From Microcaldota archaeon (GTDB lineage: Archaea; Micrarchaeota; Micrarchaeia; Anstonellales; VGKX01): 6,666 nt of DNA. This document shows, one piece after another, positions 1 through 6,369 of the stretch. The position numbers were made by a program, and so were the translations under genes. A model generated the notes under the pieces. It worked only from the letters and a program-made list of their open reading frames with translations, was not told the origin of the DNA and searched no databases. The number at the start of each line of letters is the position of its first letter. Within the stretch, counting starts at the first letter, position 1. The stretch covers positions 1 through 6,666 of the forward strand of contig JAKALW010000067.1 in assembly GCA_021823945.1 (NCBI GenBank), read 5' to 3'.

Positions 1-788
1 TCAACCTGATAGACATTGACGGCGAAGGCATAAGCGCGGCAATCAAGGTGTCCGCATTCACGCCAAACGAATTTTTGGTCATGGCTACCAAGAACGGAAT
101 CGTGAAGAGGAGCTCGCTTGACGAATACTCGCGCCCGAGGAAAGGCGGCATACGCGCAATAACCCTCAGGGAAAACGACTCTCTCATATCGGTCAAGAAG
201 ACCGACGGCAAGCGCCAGATAATCCTCGGCTCAAGGCACGGCATGGCAATCAAGTTCGGCGAAAACGACATACGCGAAATCGGCAGGTCGGGCATGGGCG
301 TGATAGGCATGAGGCTTGACGAGGGCGACTTTGTGATTGACATGGCGCTCGACGTTTTCCCGACACTGCTTTCGGTAACTGCGAATGGATATGGCAAGCG
401 CACAAGCCTTGACGAGTACCGCGGCCAGAACAGGGGCGGGAAAGGCGTGATAAATATCAAGACGGAAGGCCGAAACGGCGAAGTGGTCTCGATAATGACC
501 GTGTCCGACGAGCATGAGATAATGCTCCTCTCATCGGGCGGGAAAGCCATCAGGTCGCCTGTCAAGGACATCTCGGTCATAGGCAGGAACACCCAGGGCG
601 TCCGGCTCATGAGGCTTGAGGAGAAGGAGAAGATAATCTCCGTAGAGCGCATCGAGGCTGAGATTGCGAAGGCTATCGCGGAAACAGAGGCAGCCGCGGC
701 GCCGCAGGCGGGCGCACAAGCGCCAAGCTCAAATCAGGCACCAATGCCGGAAAATGAAACCGCTGAAAATAAGGACGAGGCGCAATAG
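1..788 (+). CDS. gyrA: DNA gyrase subunit A, C-terminal part (5' end outside window)
   Basis: GyrA is the DNA-cleaving subunit of gyrase, the type IIA topoisomerase that introduces negative supercoils with GyrB using ATP. The reading frame is open from base 3 (261 residues visible), so the GTG at 48 is internal, not a start. What is visible is the wrapping domain, a beta-pinwheel, from about its third blade to the end. Successive blades carry FLVMATKNGIVKR, IILGSRHGMAIKF, LLSVTANGYGKRT and IMLLSSGGKAIRS, and the last has the highly typical GRNTQGVRLMRL. A GyrA-box-like QNRGGKG lies at 426-446. The protein ends in a low-complexity tail rich in Ala, Gln, Pro and Glu, as many GyrA proteins do. 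ParC is less likely because of the YGKRT and GRNTQGV signatures. The catalytic breakage domain is not in the window. The gene converges with the methyltransferase gene. Gyrase in archaea is generally taken to be of bacterial origin; archaeal assignment of this contig is inferred. Confidence 0.95.
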   Translation, partial: NLIDIDGEGISAAIKVSAFTPNEFLVMATKNGIVKRSSLDEYSRPRKGGIRAITLRENDSLISVKKTDGKRQIILGSRHGMAIKFGENDIREIGRSGMGVIGMRLDEGDFVIDMALDVFPTLLSVTANGYGKRTSLDEYRGQNRGGKGVINIKTEGRNGEVVSIMTVSDEHEIMLLSSGGKAIRSPVKDISVIGRNTQGVRLMRLEEKEKIISVERIEAEIAKAIAETEAAAAPQAGAQAPSSNQAPMPENETAENKDEAQ

Positions 789-793
789 GCAAA

Positions 794-830
794 GGCGATT
801 TCGCCAAGAAGGATTCTTTTTCGTTTCCCT
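794..830 (+). terminator. Probable terminator after gyrA
   Basis: Six bases after the gyrA stop, GGCG (794-797) and CGCC (802-805) can form a short stem around ATTT. A second small inverted repeat follows directly (AAGAA 806-810, TTCTT 814-818) and runs into a T-rich stretch with five T at 817-821. Another run of six T occurs at 853-858. Archaeal termination relies mainly on T-tracts in the non-template strand, so the T-runs may matter more than the weak stems. The T-runs are on the plus strand and so serve gyrA. I see no equivalent for the converging methyltransferase gene. The rest of 789-887 holds no convincing gene. Confidence 0.45.
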
Positions 831-887
831 GATTCTTGTTTCACCTAACTCCTTTTTTGCCTGGCATGCCCCGATTCTTGGAAATCC

Positions 888-1907
888 CTATATTTTCAGG
901 GACAGGCAGTAATACGGCTCGTCTTCCTGCGCCTTGCCCTCAAAGTATTCGCCGCCATAGCCCTGTTTCTCAAGCTTTTTCCTGTTTTTCCTTATTTCCG
1001 CTTTCGTGTAGTAGTGCCAGCCGTCCTCAAGCTCCACGCTTGTGAGTTTCTCGCCGGTCATCATTTCAATGAAGTCCGACTGCTGCATCGCGCCTGCTAT
1101 AAACCCGATTGACTTGGCATATTCCTCCAAAAGCTCGAAGTTCACGTCCGTTGTCAGGTGGCCGCCGTATTTTCGCACCAGGCCCTGGTTCCAGAAGTCA
1201 GCGGGCTCCTTCTCGATTTCCCTGTATGACATGAATCCATAGTCGAATATGTCCGCCATGCCGAAATTCTTCCTGAGTATGGATTTTATGAGCGCCAGGT
1301 TTTCCATCCCCCCCAGGGGGACTGGTATGTGGTGGCCTTCAGGGAAAGTTTCGCCAAATTGCAGGATTTTCTTGTTAGCGCACGGGATGTAATTTTCGAA
1401 CTTGGCGTCCGGGCCATAGTGCGCCTCCACTATCTCCTTTCCCTGCCTGCACGCGATTGCGGTGGGCAAGTCGTCGTACATCTCATTTGTAATCACGTAT
1501 TCGAAAAGCCCGCTTTTCGAGTATGGGAATTTTGCCGGGTTTGCCAAATCAGTGCACACGAAATGCCCAATTAGCCTTTCATCAGTGAATTTCTTTTTCG
1601 CCTTGTCAAGAAGCGGCTTTGAGAAATCGAAGAGCACATACTCGAAGGCAGTGCTGTCAACGCGTTTTAGCAGTTCCTTGTTGAATGCAATTGCGAAGTC
1701 GCCCTCGCCAATGCCGAATTCGGCAATCCGAAACGGCTCCTGGGAAGTGTTTTCCCATGCCGCTATCATTTTCGCTGCCTTGATGGCGCACGCCTGCGCT
1801 GTCCTTGAGCACGCGCTTGCCGCTGTGGTGAAATCATAGTAAATGCGCGTTTTCGGGTCCTTGTAATACCTGTCATTTGCAGATTTTTGCACGTTGTAAA
1901 ATGTCAT
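888..1907 (-). CDS. MidA-family SAM-dependent methyltransferase
   Basis: A 339-residue class I methyltransferase. The SAM-binding motif I is EFGIGEGDFA (residues 63-72), followed by a hydrophobic strand and acidic residue in YVLFDFSKPLLDKA (90-103). The family mark is FEYVITNEMYDDLPT (135-149), matching the NExxDxLP segment of MidA/NDUFAF7 proteins (COG1565). The C-terminal part has GGHLTTDVNFELL (248-260), like the family's DLTxxVDF segment. Human NDUFAF7 dimethylates an arginine of a complex I subunit; the substrate here is unknown. The ATG at 1907 was chosen because GGTG (1918-1915) sits 7 nt upstream and the protein then begins MTFYNVQKSANDRYY, just before conserved-looking sequence. A longer open frame to 2054 would overlap dnaJ by 104 nt and adds only basic, low-quality sequence. 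The gene lies 43 nt after dnaJ on the same strand and has no obvious promoter of its own, so it probably ends the chaperone transcript. No signal peptide or membrane segment is apparent, so it is likely cytosolic. Confidence 0.85.
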   Translation of the reverse strand: MTFYNVQKSANDRYYKDPKTRIYYDFTTAASACSRTAQACAIKAAKMIAAWENTSQEPFRIAEFGIGEGDFAIAFNKELLKRVDSTAFEYVLFDFSKPLLDKAKKKFTDERLIGHFVCTDLANPAKFPYSKSGLFEYVITNEMYDDLPTAIACRQGKEIVEAHYGPDAKFENYIPCANKKILQFGETFPEGHHIPVPLGGMENLALIKSILRKNFGMADIFDYGFMSYREIEKEPADFWNQGLVRKYGGHLTTDVNFELLEEYAKSIGFIAGAMQQSDFIEMMTGEKLTSVELEDGWHYYTKAEIRKNRKKLEKQGYGGEYFEGKAQEDEPYYCLSLKI

Positions 1908-1914
1908 GATATAG

Positions 1915-1918
1915 CACC
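1915..1918 (-). promoter_or_regulatory. Ribosome binding site of the methyltransferase gene
   Basis: GGTG on the minus strand lies 7 nt before the ATG at 1907. It matches part of the archaeal Shine-Dalgarno GGAGGTGATC and supports this start over the longer frame that begins inside dnaJ. Confidence 0.5.
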
Positions 1919-1950
1919 CACGCGCCAATGGCCTAAGCTTGCGCCCTTCC

Positions 1951-3072
1951 CTAGCCAAACATCCCGCCGAACATGCCTTTCTTTTTCTCAAGCCCGTCAA
2001 GCTGGCGCAAGAGTTCCTTTTGCTTCTCAGTGAGCTTTTTTGGAGTCTGGACAATCACTTTCACGTATAAGTCGCCTTTTCCTTTCCTGTTCAGGTATGG
2101 CATTCCCTGCCCGCGCAGGCGCAAGACCTCAGTGCTTTGCGTGCCTGCGGGGATTTCAAGCGCCACGTGCCCGTCAATCCCTGAAATGTCAATCTTTGCG
2201 CCAAGCGCGGCCTGTGGATAGCTAATCGAGGCGCCCGTGTACAAGTCAGCGCCATCCCTTTCAAACCTTGAATCCTGGGCAACGTGGATTTCAAGGTAAA
2301 GATTTCCGGAACTTCCCATGCCTGCATTTCCCATTCCGGACAGCCTCAAAGTCGAGCCTGTCTCCACGCCCGCGGGTATGTCAACGTCTATTTTTTCGTG
2401 CTTCCTCTCCTTTCCCGAGCCTTCGCACTTTGTGCATTCTTTTTCATACGACGTGCCCGCGCCATGGCACTTGGGGCACGTTGTCACAGTGACAAACCTG
2501 CCAAACCCGCCAAGATTCTTCGCCTGCCTGACCTGCCCGGAGCCCCCGCATGTGGAGCACCTGTTTTTGGCAGTCCCCGGCTCCGCGCCGCTGCCCTTGC
2601 ATTTCTGGCACGCGGCGTAATGGTCGAACTCTATTTCCTTTTTCGCGCCCCTGTACGCGTCGTCAAGAGAGATTGAGATTTGGTATTTCAGGTCCTGCCC
2701 CCGGCCGTTTTGCCTGCCAGGGCTCGGGCCAAACCCGAACATGCTTGCGAATATGTCATTGAAGTCCCCGCCAAAGCTGCCTGAGAACACATCCTCAAAT
2801 CCCTGGAAATTTGCATTTCTGAATATGTCCTCCTGGGAATACCTCTGGTCAAAGCCAGCGTGCCCTGAAACGTCGTAAATCTTCCTCTTCTCAGGGTCGG
2901 ACAGCACTGCGTATGCCTCGGAAATCTCCTTGAACCTCTCCTCAGCGTCGGGATTCTTGTTCCTGTCAGGGTGGAATTCCAAAGCAAGCTTGCGGTAAGC
3001 TGACTTTATCTCGTCAACGCCCGCGGACTTTGCAACTCCGAGGACTTCGTAATAATCGCGTTTGGTCGCCAT
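1951..3072 (-). CDS. dnaJ: Chaperone protein DnaJ (Hsp40, type I)
   Basis: DnaJ delivers unfolded clients to DnaK and stimulates its ATPase. This is a full-length type I (class A) protein of 373 residues. The J domain (about 5-69) has the essential HPD at 34-36 and EKRKIYD at 61-67. A Gly/Phe-rich linker (about 73-124) includes DIF motifs at 82-84 and 106-108. The zinc domain has all four CxxCxGxG repeats: CQKCKGSG 155-162, CSTCGGSG 172-179, CPKCHGAG 199-206 and CTKCEGSG 213-220, so both zinc sites look intact. Two substrate-binding beta domains follow (about 225-345), then a short dimerisation helix. The end is an unusual GMFGGMFG repeat. The ATG at 3072 is preferred over an in-frame TTG at 3090: it gives the canonical [13 protein letters not shown] start, and a TATA box at 3100-3091 would put the transcription start at or near this ATG. 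The gene follows dnaK by 108 nt and precedes a methyltransferase gene. Confidence 0.97.
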   Translation of the reverse strand: MATKRDYYEVLGVAKSAGVDEIKSAYRKLALEFHPDRNKNPDAEERFKEISEAYAVLSDPEKRKIYDVSGHAGFDQRYSQEDIFRNANFQGFEDVFSGSFGGDFNDIFASMFGFGPSPGRQNGRGQDLKYQISISLDDAYRGAKKEIEFDHYAACQKCKGSGAEPGTAKNRCSTCGGSGQVRQAKNLGGFGRFVTVTTCPKCHGAGTSYEKECTKCEGSGKERKHEKIDVDIPAGVETGSTLRLSGMGNAGMGSSGNLYLEIHVAQDSRFERDGADLYTGASISYPQAALGAKIDISGIDGHVALEIPAGTQSTEVLRLRGQGMPYLNRKGKGDLYVKVIVQTPKKLTEKQKELLRQLDGLEKKKGMFGGMFG

Positions 3073-3090
3073 TTTTTTGCCTTTTTTCAA

Positions 3091-3100
3091 CTTATAACTT
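3091..3100 (-). promoter_or_regulatory. Candidate proximal TATA box for dnaJ
   Basis: AAGTTATAAG on the minus strand is centred about 24 nt before the dnaJ ATG at 3072. Archaeal TATA boxes lie about 25 nt before the transcript start, so the mRNA would be leaderless or nearly so. Consistent with this, no good Shine-Dalgarno precedes the ATG. The placement is seen in the sequence; promoter function is inferred. Confidence 0.45.
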
Positions 3101-3117
3101 GGATGAACTGTTAATCC
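3101..3117 (-). promoter_or_regulatory. Near-palindrome with operator half-site before dnaJ
   Basis: Read on the plus strand, GGATGAAC (3101-3108) and GTTAATCC (3110-3117) form an inverted repeat with seven of eight positions paired around one base. It abuts the proximal TATA box of dnaJ. It contains CTGTTAAT (3108-3115), identical to the left half of the perfect operator before the regulator gene (6334-6341). This suggests a weaker binding site for the same protein, but one half-site could arise by chance. Confidence 0.35.
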
Positions 3118-3153
3118 TAATCGCCTTTAGAAGGTAGGAATTGAGGGAAAGAA

Positions 3154-3162
3154 ATTTTATAT
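3154..3162 (-). promoter_or_regulatory. Candidate distal TATA box for dnaJ
   Basis: ATATAAAAT on the minus strand is a better match to an archaeal TATA box than the proximal site. It lies 19 nt after the dnaK stop and would give a leader of about 60 nt. It is flanked by GGGAA (3169-3165) and TTCCC (3149-3145), an imperfect inverted repeat. Either this or the proximal site could drive dnaJ separately from dnaK. Confidence 0.35.
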
Positions 3163-3180
3163 CCTTCCCAATCCCACTGC

Positions 3181-5067
3181 CTATTCCTTCTTCTCGAACT
3201 TGGCATCCTTCACGTTCGGGTCAGCGCCATTGCCGTCCCCGCCCTGGTTGCCAGGCCCGTAATTCCCGCCCTGGAAATCATCCTTGCCCTGCCCGGGCGG
3301 TTGCCCTTCAGTGCCCTGTCCGCCCTGCCCCTGGTATATGTAAGACCCGACTTCCTGGATTGTCTTTCTCAATTTGTCCAGGTGCGGCTTGAGGGTGGCG
3401 GCGTCCTTTGAAATGTTGTCCTTCACTGCCTGGACAGCGTCCTTCACTGCCTGCGCCTTGTCAGCGGGGATTTTCTCCTTGAGGTCCTCAAGCGTCTTCT
3501 CGGATGTGTAAATGAGTGTCTCTGCCTCGTTTTTCATCTCGACTTCCTCGCGCTTTTTCTTGTCCTCTTCCGCGAACTGCTCAGCGTCCTTCATTTTCTT
3601 CTCAATGTCGGACTTGTCCATCTTGTGCGGCGCAGTAATCCTCATTTTCTGTTCCTTGCCAGTCCCAAGGTCCTTTGCGGAAACGTGCAATATGCCGTTC
3701 GAGTCAATGTCAAAAGTGACCTCGATTTGCGGCACGCCGCGCGGCGCCGGGGGAATCCCGACGAGTGCGAACCTGCCAAGCTCTATGTTGTCATATGCCA
3801 TGGCGCGCTCGCCTTGGTAAACCTTGATTTCAACTGACGGCTGCGAGTCAGCGGCAGTGGAGAATGACTGGCTTTTCTTTGTGGGTATTGTAGTGTTCCT
3901 CTCAATGAGTTTCGTGAACACGCCGCCCAGAGTCTCAATGCCAAGTGACAATGGCGTGACGTCCAGGAGCAGGACATCCTTCACTTCGCCTGCCAATACG
4001 CCGCCCTGGATAGCCGCGCCCATGGCAACGCATTCCATCGGGTCAACGCCCCTTTCGACTTTCTGCCCGACCATTCCCTCGACAAACCTCTGTATCACAG
4101 GCATCCTTGTGGGCCCGCCGACAAGAATCACCTTGTCAATCTGGTCGGGGGTGAGCTTCGCGTCCGCAAGCGCCCTGTCAACAGGAGTTTTGCACCTGTT
4201 CACTATGGGGCGGACAATTTCCTCAAGCTTCGCGCGCGTGAGCCTGTGCGCGAAGTGGACAGGCCCTTGGGCATTCGCTGACAGGAAAGGCAGGTTTATG
4301 TCGCTTTCAAATACAGTCGAAAGCTCAATCTTCGCCTTTTCAGCAGCCTCCCTAATCCTCTGCATGGCAGTCTTGTCCGACTTCACGTCAATGCCTGAAT
4401 CCTTCTTGAAGAAATTCACCAGGTAATCCACAATGGCATTGTCCATGTCAGTGCCGCCCAAAAGCGTGTCGCCCGAGGTGGACTTGACCTCGAAGACCTT
4501 GCTGCCAAAGTCCATGATTGTGACGTCCAGGGTTCCTCCGCCAAGGTCGAATACCATGATTTTCTGGTCCTTGTCAGTCTTGTCAAGGCCATAGGCAAGC
4601 GCGGCGGCTGTAGGCTCATTTATTATCCTGACCACTTCCAAGCCTGCAATCTGCCCTGCATCTTTGGTTGCCTGCCTTTGGTTGTCGTCAAAGTAGGCTG
4701 GCACAGTGATGACTGCCTTTTCCACCTTGTCGCCAAGGAATGCCTCCGCGTCTGACTTGATTTTTTGCAAAATTGCAGAGGAAATCTCCTGCGGCGAGTA
4801 TGCCTTGCCGTTTATGTTCCACCTGTAGTCAGTGCCCATCTTCCGCTTCGCAGCCATGATGGTGCCTTCGGGGTTTGTCACAGCCTGCCTCCTTGCAGGC
4901 TCGCCAACAAGCCGCGTGCCGTCCTTTGTGAATGCCACATATGACGGGAAAGCCTTGCCGTACTGCGTCACGCCCTCGGCGCTTGGTATGATTACGGGCT
5001 TGCCGCCTTCCAATACCGACGCCGCAGAGTTCGATGTTCCCAGGTCAATTCCTATTATTTTTGCCAT
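3181..5067 (-). CDS. dnaK: Chaperone protein DnaK (Hsp70)
   Basis: DnaK is the ATP-driven Hsp70 chaperone that binds exposed hydrophobic peptides, with DnaJ and GrpE as partners. The 628 residues contain the phosphate-1 motif [10 protein letters not shown] (5-14), the proline-switch segment VPAYF (122-126), phosphate-2 [11 protein letters not shown] (174-184), GGPTRMP (317-323), and the linker [16 protein letters not shown] (364-379). The beta substrate domain and helical lid follow. The region after residue 77 is short, lacking the roughly 24-residue insert of proteobacterial DnaK, as in archaea and Gram-positives. The C-terminal tail (about 577-616) is rich in Gly and Gln, and the very end is DAKFEKKE, more basic than the usual acidic DAEFEEV-type ending. 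The ATG at 5067 was chosen over an in-frame GTG at 5076, because that GTG lies inside the Shine-Dalgarno AGGTGG and [11 protein letters not shown] is the standard start. The gene follows grpE by 102 nt and precedes dnaJ by 108 nt. Confidence 0.98.
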   Translation of the reverse strand: MAKIIGIDLGTSNSAASVLEGGKPVIIPSAEGVTQYGKAFPSYVAFTKDGTRLVGEPARRQAVTNPEGTIMAAKRKMGTDYRWNINGKAYSPQEISSAILQKIKSDAEAFLGDKVEKAVITVPAYFDDNQRQATKDAGQIAGLEVVRIINEPTAAALAYGLDKTDKDQKIMVFDLGGGTLDVTIMDFGSKVFEVKSTSGDTLLGGTDMDNAIVDYLVNFFKKDSGIDVKSDKTAMQRIREAAEKAKIELSTVFESDINLPFLSANAQGPVHFAHRLTRAKLEEIVRPIVNRCKTPVDRALADAKLTPDQIDKVILVGGPTRMPVIQRFVEGMVGQKVERGVDPMECVAMGAAIQGGVLAGEVKDVLLLDVTPLSLGIETLGGVFTKLIERNTTIPTKKSQSFSTAADSQPSVEIKVYQGERAMAYDNIELGRFALVGIPPAPRGVPQIEVTFDIDSNGILHVSAKDLGTGKEQKMRITAPHKMDKSDIEKKMKDAEQFAEEDKKKREEVEMKNEAETLIYTSEKTLEDLKEKIPADKAQAVKDAVQAVKDNISKDAATLKPHLDKLRKTIQEVGSYIYQGQGGQGTEGQPPGQGKDDFQGGNYGPGNQGGDGNGADPNVKDAKFEKKE

Positions 5068-5072
5068 TTCTA

Positions 5073-5078
5073 CCACCT
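5073..5078 (-). promoter_or_regulatory. Ribosome binding site that fixes the dnaK start
   Basis: AGGTGG on the minus strand, with its GGTG core 6 nt before the ATG at 5067, is a strong Shine-Dalgarno. It contains the GTG at 5076, which would otherwise be read as a start three codons earlier. Confidence 0.7.
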
Positions 5079-5107
5079 ATTTTTCAAGCATGATTTCCAC
5101 AATCTTT

Positions 5108-5121
5108 CTAAAATAAAAAAA
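5108..5121 (-). promoter_or_regulatory. T-rich element between grpE and dnaK: TATA box or T-tract
   Basis: The minus strand reads seven T (5121-5115) followed by ATTTTAG. It is centred about 45 nt before the dnaK ATG. As a TATA element it would start a transcript near 5086 with a short leader holding the AGGTGG site. As a run of T it could equally terminate part of the transcription coming from grpE. It suggests that dnaK expression can be set apart from grpE. The remainder of the 102-nt gap shows no gene. Confidence 0.35.
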
Positions 5122-5169
5122 CATTCATGAGCTTTGATTCCTGCTCCTTCACTACATCCCAGCGCTCCT

Positions 5170-5883
5170 TCATCCCTTATCCTTCTTTCCTTCCTCATTT
5201 TCCTTTGTCCCTTTTGAATCATCATCATCCTTCAGTTTCGACACAGCGACTTTCGCGTGCCGAATCACCATGCCATTCATCCTATACCCTGGCTGGATTT
5301 CAAACAAAACCTTGTTTTCCGTGTCCGCGTCCGATAGCATCACAGCGTCGCACGTCTCAGCGTCGAAATCCTTGCCCACGCAGTCAATCCTTTCAATCCC
5401 GTTTTTTTGCAGTATCCTTTGGAATTTCTCATAGAGCATCCCAAAGCCTGTTTTCAATCCCTCATCTTTGGACTTTTCAAATGACTTTTTTGCAACATCA
5501 AGCTCGTCCGCAAATGACAGGAACTCAATGACAGCGTCTTTTTTCCCGGCAAGTTTCAAAGCCGCCTTCTCCTTCTCCGTGCGCTTCATGTAATTGTCAA
5601 ATTCCGCCGCAAGCCTGGCGTGCGCCTCCGCGCTCACTGTTTTCTCGGCAGGTTTGCCTGGCTTTGCCACTGTTTCTTCGGCGGCATCTCCTGAATCATC
5701 CCCACCCTTCCCGCCAATCCCAAGCTCCTTTTTCATCTGGGCGAAAAGGTTCTCCTTTGCCTCTTGGGGCAGCTTCCCGCCTTCAGTTTTTCCCGGGTTA
5801 GTCCCCTGCGCGCCTGATTTTTCGCTTTTGGGCGGCGTTTGCCTGCCCTCTTCCTGCGATTTCGATTCTTCGTCCTTCGCCAT
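5170..5883 (-). CDS. grpE: Nucleotide exchange factor GrpE
   Basis: GrpE releases ADP from DnaK and resets the chaperone cycle. The protein has 237 residues, longer than the roughly 200 of E. coli GrpE. The first 83 or so are charged and low in complexity, probably disordered. The long dimerising helix carries LAAEFDNYMKRTEKEK (91-106), the family's most recognisable segment. It is followed by FADELDVAKKS (124-134) and the four-helix-bundle part GMLYEKFQRILQKNGIERI (148-166). The beta domain that inserts into the DnaK cleft has FDAETCDAVM (173-182) and GYRMNGMVIRHAKVAVSK (199-216). A charged tail of about 20 residues ends the protein. The ATG at 5883 lies inside the 3' part of the upstream regulator frame and is preceded by GGTAGATC, an imperfect Shine-Dalgarno, so translation may be coupled. 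An ATG at 5736 (residue 50) is in frame and would still keep the GrpE core, so the exact start is less certain than the identity. Confidence 0.95.
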   Translation of the reverse strand: MAKDEESKSQEEGRQTPPKSEKSGAQGTNPGKTEGGKLPQEAKENLFAQMKKELGIGGKGGDDSGDAAEETVAKPGKPAEKTVSAEAHARLAAEFDNYMKRTEKEKAALKLAGKKDAVIEFLSFADELDVAKKSFEKSKDEGLKTGFGMLYEKFQRILQKNGIERIDCVGKDFDAETCDAVMLSDADTENKVLFEIQPGYRMNGMVIRHAKVAVSKLKDDDDSKGTKENEEGKKDKG

Positions 5884-6298
5884 ATTGATCTACCATTGCA
5901 AAATCTTCGTCAATCTTTTTCGCCATCTCTTCCATTTCCTCGAACATTCTTGCAGTCTCGCGCCTCATCATCTCGACCATGTCCTCGAAATTGTCATAGG
6001 CGAACTGGTATTGCGAATTCCTTTTCTCCACAATCCCAGCGCCTTCCAGCCTCTTGAGGTGATGCAAAATCGTAATCCTGTTCAGGCCAGTCTCGCGCGA
6101 CAGGTCGGAACTTCCCACGGGCGCCTTTCCCTTTTCCACAAGTATCCTGACAACCTGAACCACGGTGCCGCCAGTGTCGCGCTCCGACGCTATGCGCAGG
6201 AGCCTGCAAAGCCTTGAAAGCTCCTCGTCATCGGCAAAGCTCGCGCCCATGTCAGAAAGCCTGGCCTTTTGCACGACTATGGCGTTTTTTTTCTTCAT
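5798..6298 (-). CDS. Winged-helix transcriptional regulator (ArsR-like), likely repressor of the chaperone genes
   Basis: A 166-residue predicted DNA-binding protein. The winged helix-turn-helix spans about residues 44-101. GSSDLSRETG (63-71 region) is the first helix and turn, LNRITILHHLKRLEGAGIVEK (72-92) contains the recognition helix, and NSQYQFAYDN (94-103) is the wing. An acidic helix rich in Met and Glu (about 104-133) is probably for dimerisation. The N-terminus is Lys-rich. No metal-binding Cys cluster or ligand domain is visible. The last 28 or so residues are read from DNA that also encodes the start of GrpE (86-nt overlap). Codons there, such as CGA, AGA and GGA, look less typical, so this tail may be a by-product of a lost stop. 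The gene is first in the order regulator-grpE-dnaK-dnaJ, the place of HrcA in bacteria, but it is not HrcA. Its upstream region has a perfect inverted repeat and a second copy around a TATA box, which suggests autoregulation. A weak GTGAT precedes the ATG at 6298; M17 (6250) is an alternative start. Confidence 0.85.
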   Translation of the reverse strand: MKKKNAIVVQKARLSDMGASFADDEELSRLCRLLRIASERDTGGTVVQVVRILVEKGKAPVGSSDLSRETGLNRITILHHLKRLEGAGIVEKRNSQYQFAYDNFEDMVEMMRRETARMFEEMEEMAKKIDEDFAMVDQYGEGRRIEIAGRGQANAAQKRKIRRAGD

Positions 6299-6316
6299 TT
6301 ATAATCACATGTTGTG

Positions 6317-6331
6317 GGGGCAGCGAGCCCC
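6317..6331 (-). repeat. GC-rich hairpin in the regulator's leader
   Basis: GGGGC (6317-6321) and GCCCC (6327-6331) pair around a 5-nt loop, directly next to the perfect operator repeat. If the transcript starts near 6338, the hairpin lies at the 5' end of the mRNA, about 18 nt before the start codon. It may affect translation or mRNA stability, or be part of the protein-binding region. It is not followed by a T-run on the minus strand, so it is not a standard terminator. Confidence 0.45.
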
Positions 6332-6356
6332 TTCTGTTAATATGTTATTAACAGAA
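6332..6356. promoter_or_regulatory. Perfect inverted-repeat operator (site 1)
   Basis: TTCTGTTAA (6332-6340) and TTAACAGAA (6348-6356) are exact reverse complements around a 7-bp spacer. Such 25-bp dyads suit a dimeric winged-helix protein. The site lies between the best TATA candidate of the regulator gene (6369-6359) and its coding start, and would cover the predicted transcription start near 6338. That is a classic repressing position in archaea. The size resembles bacterial CIRCE (9-bp arms, 9-bp spacer), but the sequence is unrelated. Confidence 0.7.
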
Positions 6357-6358
6357 AA

Positions 6359-6369
6359 GCTTAAAAAGC
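6359..6369 (-). promoter_or_regulatory. Candidate TATA box of the regulator/chaperone transcript
   Basis: GCTTTTTAAGC on the minus strand is an A/T core with GCTT/AAGC flanks, lying between the two operator copies. A start about 26 nt downstream would fall near 6338, giving a leader of about 40 nt. Because the element is partly symmetrical, it could in principle also serve rightward transcription, though the gene at 6479 has a closer candidate. Confidence 0.5.

Noticed and set aside
863..870. GGCATGCC palindrome near the methyltransferase stop
   Set aside because: An 8-bp palindrome without loop or T-run is too small to call a terminator and may be chance.
664..912. Arg-rich plus-strand frame overlapping the gyrA end
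   Set aside because: An out-of-frame reading of the low-complexity gyrA tail that runs through the terminator-like region.
1951..2054. N-terminal extension of the methyltransferase frame to 2054
   Set aside because: It would lie entirely inside dnaJ, is basic and unlike the family, and a better start with a GGTG site exists at 1907.
3824..4426. 200-codon open frame on the plus strand inside dnaK
   Set aside because: It is antisense to a well-conserved DnaK region and has no recognisable protein features or start signals; such frames arise from the codon bias of the opposite strand.
5594..6217. 207-codon open frame on the plus strand across grpE and the regulator
   Set aside because: It is antisense to two recognisable proteins. 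Its Ser/Pro/Phe-rich composition is that of a complement of charged coding sequence.
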